A stretch of 10,233 nt of DNA. Origin: an uncultured Erysipelotrichaceae bacterium. GTDB taxonomy: Bacteria; Bacillota_I; Bacilli_A; Erysipelotrichales; Erysipelotrichaceae. The notes under the pieces were generated by a model. It ran no database searches, was not told the origin of the DNA, and was given only the letters and a program-made list of their open reading frames with translations. Position numbers and translations under genes: made by a program. Shown piece by piece: positions 6,034 through 10,233 of the stretch. The stretch spans positions 1 to 10,233 of the forward strand of contig CADBLN010000007.1 of NCBI GenBank assembly GCA_902795525.1. The letters run 5' to 3'. The first letter of the stretch is position 1, and every line of letters starts with the position of its first letter.

Positions 6034-7416
6034 TTAATTGTTATTTTTGTTGTCTTCTTCACTGCTCTTTAATAAGCGTTTACGCTCCTTCTTACTATGT
6101 TTAGTTGTTATTCTAAAGACCACGGCATTTTCCAAATTCTCAGCATTAATATCATAGTTATACGCCTGACAAACTTTATAACAAATACTTAAGCCTAAAC
6201 CAAACTTGCCTTTTGTCCCCTTCTCAAACGGTTTAAACAAGCGTGCCATTCTCTCGTTAGAAATGGATGGGCCATCATTTGTGATGGACAGTTCATTTTC
6301 ATTCAGTTTTATTATGATATTACTTTTGGCATATCTTAAAGCATTATCTAAGAGGTTTTCAATCACAATTCGCCACGATTCTTCTTCTCCCTTAAAAGTG
6401 GCTTCCTCTAGTTCGCATTCAATATTAACGTCAGTTCTAATAGCCTTCAATGATAACAACACTTTTTCAACGGTTTCTTTCATATCCGTTTTCTTATCAG
6501 ACTCAATTGCTTGACCCATCATATAATCAAGCCTGTTTAAAACTAACAAACTATACACTTTTTGCTCTAATCTATCCGCATTATCAATAATAACATCAAC
6601 GCTCTTCTCTAGTGTTTCATAAGGATAGATACCATCCTTAATACTTTCAGCATATGACTTAATAGTTGCTATTGGTGTTTTTAAATCATGAGAAATATTA
6701 TGAACCATTTCCTCTTTTGTTTCTTCCTGCCTTTTTAATTCTTCTCTTAAAGATACTAGTTCATTTGCCAATTCACCAATTTCATCTTTGCGGTCCATTT
6801 TTAAAGAAACATCTTCTCCACTTCGAACTCTATCAATGTAAAAACGGATTTGTTGCAAAGGGGTAATAATACTAAAAGTCCAAAACATTATAATGATAAA
6901 CATTATGCTCATCGCAATGGCTGTGGTATTACTTACAGCAGACAATAAAGTATTCTCAATGTTGTTTCCATATGACTCTTCAATTAAAGATACCACCACT
7001 CTATTATTGTCAATTTGATAAAGCCTATAAAAATAAGATACTCCTTGAAGAGTTGTTATGCCTTCTGCCCAATCCTCCTCAAGACTATTACCAAGTTCAA
7101 TAGTTTCATTTAAAAACTCAGGGCTATAGCTCTTCCCATAAAAACGTACGAAGGTACCTCTATTCAAAACAAAGTGTATTACCTGAGCATCAGCACTAAG
7201 CTCACTTGTTCCTGTGGCGTTTCCCTCTTCCCTAGCTACAATGGTTGCTTGAGAAGTGCGCAAAATATTTAAAACTTGGTTATCAACAAAATCGTTTATA
7301 TTACCACGCAAATAGACACTAAAAAAGAGCACTAAAAAGAAGCCAAATGTAAATATAATTACACTTAGCTGTTGTAATAAACTCAAATCAGTTATATTTT
7401 TCAAAAACCTTTTCAT
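6034..7416 (-). CDS. Two-component sensor histidine kinase with HAMP domain
   Basis: This is a membrane sensor kinase of 460 aa. TM1 lies at ~17-36, an extracytoplasmic sensor region of ~125 residues follows, and TM2 lies at ~165-185. A HAMP linker (~186-235) comes next, then the dimerisation domain with phospho-acceptor His243 in SHDLKTPI. The ATPase domain has an N box (ENLLDNALRYA, ~353), a G1-like NDGPSIS (~380), an F box (RLFKPFEKG) and a G2 box, GLGLSI. A basic, Asn-rich tail ends it. I chose ATG 7416 over the TTG one codon earlier: its A is shared with the TGA stop of the regulator gene (TGATG), so the two are translationally coupled, with a modest SD (AGGTTAG). It should phosphorylate the regulator encoded just upstream. 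The signal is not recognisable. The sensor region has no predicted cofactor motif that I can see. Confidence 0.95.
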   Translation of the reverse strand: MKRFLKNITDLSLLQQLSVIIFTFGFFLVLFFSVYLRGNINDFVDNQVLNILRTSQATIVAREEGNATGTSELSADAQVIHFVLNRGTFVRFYGKSYSPEFLNETIELGNSLEEDWAEGITTLQGVSYFYRLYQIDNNRVVVSLIEESYGNNIENTLLSAVSNTTAIAMSIMFIIIMFWTFSIITPLQQIRFYIDRVRSGEDVSLKMDRKDEIGELANELVSLREELKRQEETKEEMVHNISHDLKTPIATIKSYAESIKDGIYPYETLEKSVDVIIDNADRLEQKVYSLLVLNRLDYMMGQAIESDKKTDMKETVEKVLLSLKAIRTDVNIECELEEATFKGEEESWRIVIENLLDNALRYAKSNIIIKLNENELSITNDGPSISNERMARLFKPFEKGTKGKFGLGLSICYKVCQAYNYDINAENLENAVVFRITTKHSKKERKRLLKSSEEDNKNNN

Positions 7417-8078
7417 CAATCTAACCTATATCCAAATCCATACAAGGTATGAATACTTAAGTCAGGCATTTTCTTTCTTAATCTTCGTAAGGTATCATCC
7501 ACAACCCTATCGCTGCCAAAATAGTCAGTTCCCCAAATCCTATTCAAAATGTCTTCTCTTGAAAATGCTGTTCCTTTGTTATGAACAAATAAAACCAATA
7601 ACTCGAATTCCTTGGTGGTTAAATCAATATCGCTATTGCCTTCTGGCAAAGTTACCTTGCGTTGTTTTTCATCAATTAGGTAACCATCAACTTCCAACTG
7701 CATATCATCACGATATGATCTTCTCATAATATTATTGATGCGTAGAACAACTTCTTTCATATTGAAAGGTTTAGTAATATAGTCATCACTACCCTTTTCT
7801 AAACCTATAATGCGGTCAAACTCTTTATCTCTAGCACTAATGAATACTACTGGAACTTCTCTAGTTTGTTTCTTAATTAACTCAAACAAATCAAAACCAC
7901 TTTTTTCATCTAGCATGATATCCAACATCCAAAGATGAATATCTTCATCATAAACATGGTCAACAGCCTCTTCAAAAGTGTAATATGAACGAACTGCATA
8001 ACCTTCTTTTTCCAGATAACTCTTAATTAATTCATTTAAGTCTTTCTCGTCATCTACAACAGCGATTACTTTTTTCAT
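7416..8078 (-). CDS. OmpR/PhoB-family response regulator
   Basis: This cytosolic transcription regulator has 220 aa, typical of the family. The receiver domain (1-115) has acidic-pocket Asp9/Asp10, phospho-acceptor Asp53 (MLDIML), Ser81 (SARD) and Lys103 in TKPF. A C-terminal winged helix (~125-220) has LTTKEFELL, the recognition region SDRVVDDTLRRLRKK and the closing YGFGYRLD. The ATG at 8078 is preferred to a GTG eight codons upstream: AAAGAGGA lies about 10 nt before the ATG, and MKKVIAVVDDE is the normal receiver N-terminus. It is followed with a one-base overlap by its partner kinase. It starts 46 bp after the DUF402 gene with no terminator between, so it could belong to the thiT transcript or have its own weak promoter in that gap. 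Its target genes cannot be told from this window. Confidence 0.96.
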   Translation of the reverse strand: MKKVIAVVDDEKDLNELIKSYLEKEGYAVRSYYTFEEAVDHVYDEDIHLWMLDIMLDEKSGFDLFELIKKQTREVPVVFISARDKEFDRIIGLEKGSDDYITKPFNMKEVVLRINNIMRRSYRDDMQLEVDGYLIDEKQRKVTLPEGNSDIDLTTKEFELLVLFVHNKGTAFSREDILNRIWGTDYFGSDRVVDDTLRRLRKKMPDLSIHTLYGFGYRLD

Positions 8079-8124
8079 ATTATATAATTCCTCTTTAGCC
8101 ACTTAAATTCTAACATATGAAATG

Positions 8125-8664
8125 TCATTTTTCTATTTGTGACAATTGCTGCAGATATTGATTAAACTGCTTTTCGTTAAACTCTTTATCAAATGGTTTG
8201 GCATTTTGCTGGTGAAGGGACTTAATTTCTGCCATGTACTTTTTCAAAATTCCATCTATTTCTTCTGGATATGCCATTTCTTGACTATGCTGGCGATACT
8301 CCTCTTCATCCAACAAGACAATACTTCCATCAGGATAAATCTTGTAGTCCAAGTCATAATCAATGTATTTAACTGCTTCTCCATCATACAAAACAGGAGA
8401 TGCCAGGTTACAGTAATAATAAATCCCTGTTTCCCTCAGCATTGCTATGACGTTATACCATTTATCACTATAGAAATAACATATGGCCGGTTCCCTTGTA
8501 TACCAATGGTGACCATCGTCATCCTTAACCCAAGTTTTGTTAGTCACAATCACAAAATGATCTTCATCTGCTTCCAACACAAAACCTTGATCCCATAATC
8601 TACGGATGTGACCATCATGTTTATAGCTGAGTATTTTTACATATTTTCCTTCTGTTGGTATCAT
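8125..8664 (-). CDS. ntdP: DUF402 nucleoside tri-/diphosphate phosphatase (Ntdp family)
   Basis: The 179-aa protein closely resembles the ~180-aa Firmicutes DUF402 family of S. aureus Ntdp and B. subtilis YgaC. These are metal-dependent enzymes that remove phosphate from nucleoside tri- and diphosphates. Hallmarks seen are SYKHDG (13-18), RxLW, the TREPAICYFYSDKWYNVIAMLRE block (~56-78), YYYCNLASP (82-90), and the acidic stretch YIDYDLDYKIYPDG (100-113) with LLDEEEY after it. Asn86, Asp102, Asp104 and Asp106 are the likely metal ligands by family pattern. No membrane segment is present. The C-terminal ~40 residues are helical and Gln/Lys-rich. It begins 7 bp after the thiT stop with SD AAAGAGAT overlapping the thiT end, so it is almost certainly cotranscribed with thiT and may come under the same riboswitch. 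The family call is strong; the exact substrate is inferred. Confidence 0.9.
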   Translation of the reverse strand: MIPTEGKYVKILSYKHDGHIRRLWDQGFVLEADEDHFVIVTNKTWVKDDDGHHWYTREPAICYFYSDKWYNVIAMLRETGIYYYCNLASPVLYDGEAVKYIDYDLDYKIYPDGSIVLLDEEEYRQHSQEMAYPEEIDGILKKYMAEIKSLHQQNAKPFDKEFNEKQFNQYLQQLSQIEK

Positions 8665-8671
8665 AATCTCT

Positions 8672-9181
8672 TTACTTCTTCATTACTGGTTTTAATGAGT
8701 TGTATAACAATGGCACAGCAATCAAATCAACTACCATTGTTGGTAAAATATAGTTTGCATTATAAGCTAATGAAGCCCACAATTCTGTTTCCCAAGCTAC
8801 ACAGCCACTAAAAGTTGAGCAAGCCAATCTAATGAGGTTTGTAACAATGATTCCCAAGTATAAATGCTTATAGTTTGGAAATAACTCTGCTAAACCATAT
8901 GCTGTGTATGCGAACAAATAATCAAAAAACAAACTGATTACACTGCCATAAAAGTTCATTGATCCTGTCACATATAACAAACCATTGGCTACAATGCCAA
9001 CTACTAAACCTTTATGCCAACCTAAGTGATAACTGGCCAGCAACAACGCAATTGTTCCCAGGTTTAGCTTTCCACCTTGGGGCATCGCAAGAATACTTAC
9101 CATATCTGTAATTCTGTCAAGAACCACAAACATTGCTGCATATAATGCCATGTAGACTAAATCTCTAGTTGTAATTTTCAT
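8672..9181 (-). CDS. thiT: Thiamine ECF transporter substrate-binding subunit ThiT
   Basis: ThiT is the S component that binds thiamine and joins the shared EcfT/EcfA1/EcfA2 energising module, which is encoded elsewhere. The 169-aa protein is hydrophobic with about six membrane helices and matches the YuaJ/ThiT family. Visible motifs are MPQGGKLNLG (33-42), the loop GLLYVTGS, FFDYLFAYTAYGLAEL (~85-100), RLACSTFSGCVAW (118-130) and LAYNANYILP (138-147). Trp130, Tyr140 and Asn141 fit binding-site positions known in the family. The position usually occupied by His in RxxxHxxSG is Ser122 here. The TPP riboswitch in its leader strongly supports thiamine as substrate. SD AGGAGG (9191-9196) is 9 nt before the ATG and lies inside a possible regulatory hairpin. 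It is slightly shorter than typical members (~180-190 aa). Confidence 0.94.
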   Translation of the reverse strand: MKITTRDLVYMALYAAMFVVLDRITDMVSILAMPQGGKLNLGTIALLLASYHLGWHKGLVVGIVANGLLYVTGSMNFYGSVISLFFDYLFAYTAYGLAELFPNYKHLYLGIIVTNLIRLACSTFSGCVAWETELWASLAYNANYILPTMVVDLIAVPLLYNSLKPVMKK

Positions 9182-9187
9182 AAAAAA

Positions 9188-9204
9188 ACACCTCCTGAGG
9201 GCGT
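9188..9204 (-). promoter_or_regulatory. SD-sequestering hairpin / expression platform of the TPP riboswitch
   Basis: On the minus strand ACGCC pairs with GGTGT (one G-U pair) around a 7-nt loop. An alternative CCT/AGG pairing is also possible. Either buries the AGGAGG SD of thiT. A run of U follows directly up to the ATG, so the element could act as a translational off-switch, a terminator, or both. The stem is short. Confidence 0.5.
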
Positions 9205-9208
9205 CATT

Positions 9209-9277
9209 GGAACTCCCTACGCTAGTACTAACTAGATCAGGTACAAAGGGTAACTCTCAGCTTCCGCACCCCTGTCC
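9209..9277 (-). ncRNA. TPP riboswitch (THI-box aptamer)
   Basis: The minus strand carries the conserved THI-box elements in order. GGGGTGC comes first, then GCTGAGA (CTGAGA at 9255-9260), ACCC, and the near-consensus ACCTGATCTAG. A small CTAG/CTAG hairpin and GCGTAGGGA follow. The closing stem is formed by GGAC (9274-9277) with GTTCC (9209-9213), including a bulge. It lies between the -10 box and the thiT start, as expected. Binding of thiamine pyrophosphate should turn thiT off. Confidence 0.96.
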
Positions 9278-9285
9278 GTAGATTT

Positions 9286-9314
9286 ATTATACACTCACAC
9301 ATGAAGAAAAACTA
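9286..9314 (-). promoter_or_regulatory. Promoter for the riboswitch-thiT transcript
   Basis: A perfect TATAAT lies at 9286-9291 on the minus strand, a few bases before the aptamer. The -35 region at 17 nt reads TAGTTT and is poor. The start would fall near 9279, at the beginning of the riboswitch. Confidence 0.6.
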
Positions 9315-9332
9315 TTATTTTAGTAAAAAAGT

Positions 9333-9345
9333 CCTATATAATAGG
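9333..9345 (+). promoter_or_regulatory. ald promoter -10 box inside a palindrome
   Basis: TATAAT (9337-9342) lies 25 nt before the ald start codon, with no good -35. It sits inside the perfect inverted repeat CCTAT-ATA-ATAGG (9333-9345), which could be an operator. A second TATAAT at 9348-9353 is too close to the SD to be a likely -10. Confidence 0.45.
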
Positions 9346-9367
9346 TATATAATTGAGAGGTTTTCAT

Positions 9368-10233
9368 ATGATTATTGGTTGTGTTAAAGAAATTAAGAAT
9401 AATGAGTACAGAGTTGGTTTAACCCCAGATAATGTTGCTGACTATGTTCATAATGGACATCAGGTTCTCATTGAAAAAGGAGCTGGTATTGGCTCTGGCT
9501 TTGAAGACAAACAATATCAGGATTGTGGGGCAATATTGTTAGATAACAGTGCCGATATATGGAACAGAGTTGATTTGATGATTAAGGTCAAAGAACCTTT
9601 AGAGACCGAATATCAATATTTCCGTGAAGGATTGATTATCTATACTTACTTTCATCTGGCAAGTGATCAAAAACTAACAGATGAGCTTTTAAAAACCAAA
9701 GTAATCAGTGTAGCTTATGAAACCTTAGAAGAAAAAGATGGCAGTTTACCATTGCTTATCCCAATGAGTCAAATTGCTGGACGCTTATCCATCCAGGAAG
9801 GCGCTAAATATTTAGAAAAGCCTTTTGGTGGTTCAGGAGTATTGTTAAGTGGAGTTCCAGGAACCCACAAAGCCAACGTCACAATTTTAGGTGGTGGCAA
9901 TGTTGGAACTAATGCAGCTAAGATTGCTGTTGGAATTGGGGCAAATGTTACTATCTTGGACATTAACTTAAAGAGACTTGAGTATTTAGATACACTATTT
10001 GGCAATTCAATTCAAACCCTTTTCTCCAGCCAAACCAATATAGAGAAATCTGTTGTCAATGCTGATTTAGTAATTGGGGCAGTGCTAGTACCTGGAAAAA
10101 GCGCACCTGTTTTGTTCAAAAAAGAATACTGCGCAAAAATGAGACCTGGATCAGTATTTGTCGATGTTGCCATTGACCAAGGTGGATGCAGTGAAACTTC
10201 ACGGGTTACATCTCATGATAATCCAACATATGT
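9368..10233 (+). CDS. ald: Alanine dehydrogenase (3' partial)
   Basis: Ald converts L-alanine, NAD+ and water reversibly to pyruvate, ammonia and NADH in the cytosol. The first 288 of about 370 residues are in the window and the frame is open to the right edge. Family signatures are present: IGCVKEIKNNEYRVGLTP with Arg15, IKVKEP with Lys75, TYFHLA with catalytic His96, MSQIAGRLSIQEGA (133-146), the NAD-binding GGGNVG (175-180) followed by Asp198 at the end of the second strand, and VDVAIDQGGCSETS with catalytic Asp270. The next residues, RVTSHDNPTY, match the family to the edge. The start ATG is preceded by SD GAGAGG at 7 nt. It is divergent from thiT, with about 90 bp between the riboswitch and the ald start codon. 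NADP transhydrogenase alpha subunits are related, but the motifs and N-terminus favour Ald. Confidence 0.97.
   Translation, partial: MIIGCVKEIKNNEYRVGLTPDNVADYVHNGHQVLIEKGAGIGSGFEDKQYQDCGAILLDNSADIWNRVDLMIKVKEPLETEYQYFREGLIIYTYFHLASDQKLTDELLKTKVISVAYETLEEKDGSLPLLIPMSQIAGRLSIQEGAKYLEKPFGGSGVLLSGVPGTHKANVTILGGGNVGTNAAKIAVGIGANVTILDINLKRLEYLDTLFGNSIQTLFSSQTNIEKSVVNADLVIGAVLVPGKSAPVLFKKEYCAKMRPGSVFVDVAIDQGGCSETSRVTSHDNPTY

Noticed and set aside
6031..6040. Palindrome CAATTAATTG at the end of the kinase gene as a terminator
   Set aside because: The repeat is all but two bases AT, has no loop room for a stable stem and no U-run after it.
8146..8598. 150-codon open frame on the plus strand
   Set aside because: It is antisense to the well-supported DUF402 gene, has no SD, and its translation is low-complexity hydrophobic, as expected of a shadow frame.
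9769..10005. 78-codon open frame on the minus strand
   Set aside because: It lies wholly within ald, whose family motifs are continuous on the other strand. The translation is Pro/Leu-rich with no motif.
1..10233. CRISPR arrays, insertion sequences, prophage or tRNA genes
   Set aside because: No regularly spaced direct repeats, transposase motifs, terminal inverted repeats or cloverleaf-like sequences were seen on either strand.
1..10233. Mycoplasma-type code (TGA = Trp), suggested by the AT-rich sequence
   Set aside because: TGA ends mgtE, the duplicated-domain gene and the response regulator at family-appropriate positions, and Trp is encoded by TGG.

Overview
The window is compact, AT-rich DNA from a low-GC Gram-positive bacterium of the Firmicutes, probably a Bacilli or Erysipelotrichia type. 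The reasons are purine-rich Shine-Dalgarno (SD) sites, short gaps, a firmicute-type DUF402 nucleotide phosphatase, ThiT under a TPP riboswitch, and AT-rich sigma-A-like promoters. TGA is used as an ordinary stop several times, so the code is standard rather than mycoplasma-like. The lineage is an inference from gene style only.

Layout: at the left edge, the end of a plus-strand gene encodes a remarkable His/Cys/acidic tail. Everything from 390 to about 9277 then lies on the minus strand. Reading in the direction of transcription, from high to low coordinates, the first block is a TPP riboswitch followed by thiT, an ntdP-like DUF402 gene, and an OmpR-family response regulator with its HAMP-type histidine kinase. 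These are closely packed with no terminator visible between them. Next come deoD (purine nucleoside phosphorylase), closed by a clear terminator, and mgtE (Mg2+ transporter), whose stop codon lies inside its own terminator hairpin. Last is a three-gene operon with its own promoter: a membrane-anchored protein with a duplicated extracellular domain, a membrane-anchored phosphodiester-glycosidase-like protein coupled to it by an ATGA overlap, and a Sir2-family deacylase. The sirtuin gene converges on the His/Cys gene and their stop codons overlap. At the right edge, alanine dehydrogenase (ald) is transcribed divergently from thiT and runs off the window.

Most genes are housekeeping: thiamine uptake, nucleoside salvage, Mg2+ homeostasis, alanine catabolism and a two-component system. 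The least ordinary parts are the His6 plus three-CXC tail at the left edge and the anchored-protein/glycosidase/sirtuin operon. The riboswitch-led transcript that may read into a two-component system is also unusual. No tRNA, rRNA, CRISPR array, insertion sequence or phage gene was seen, and there is no gene-free stretch longer than about 200 bases.
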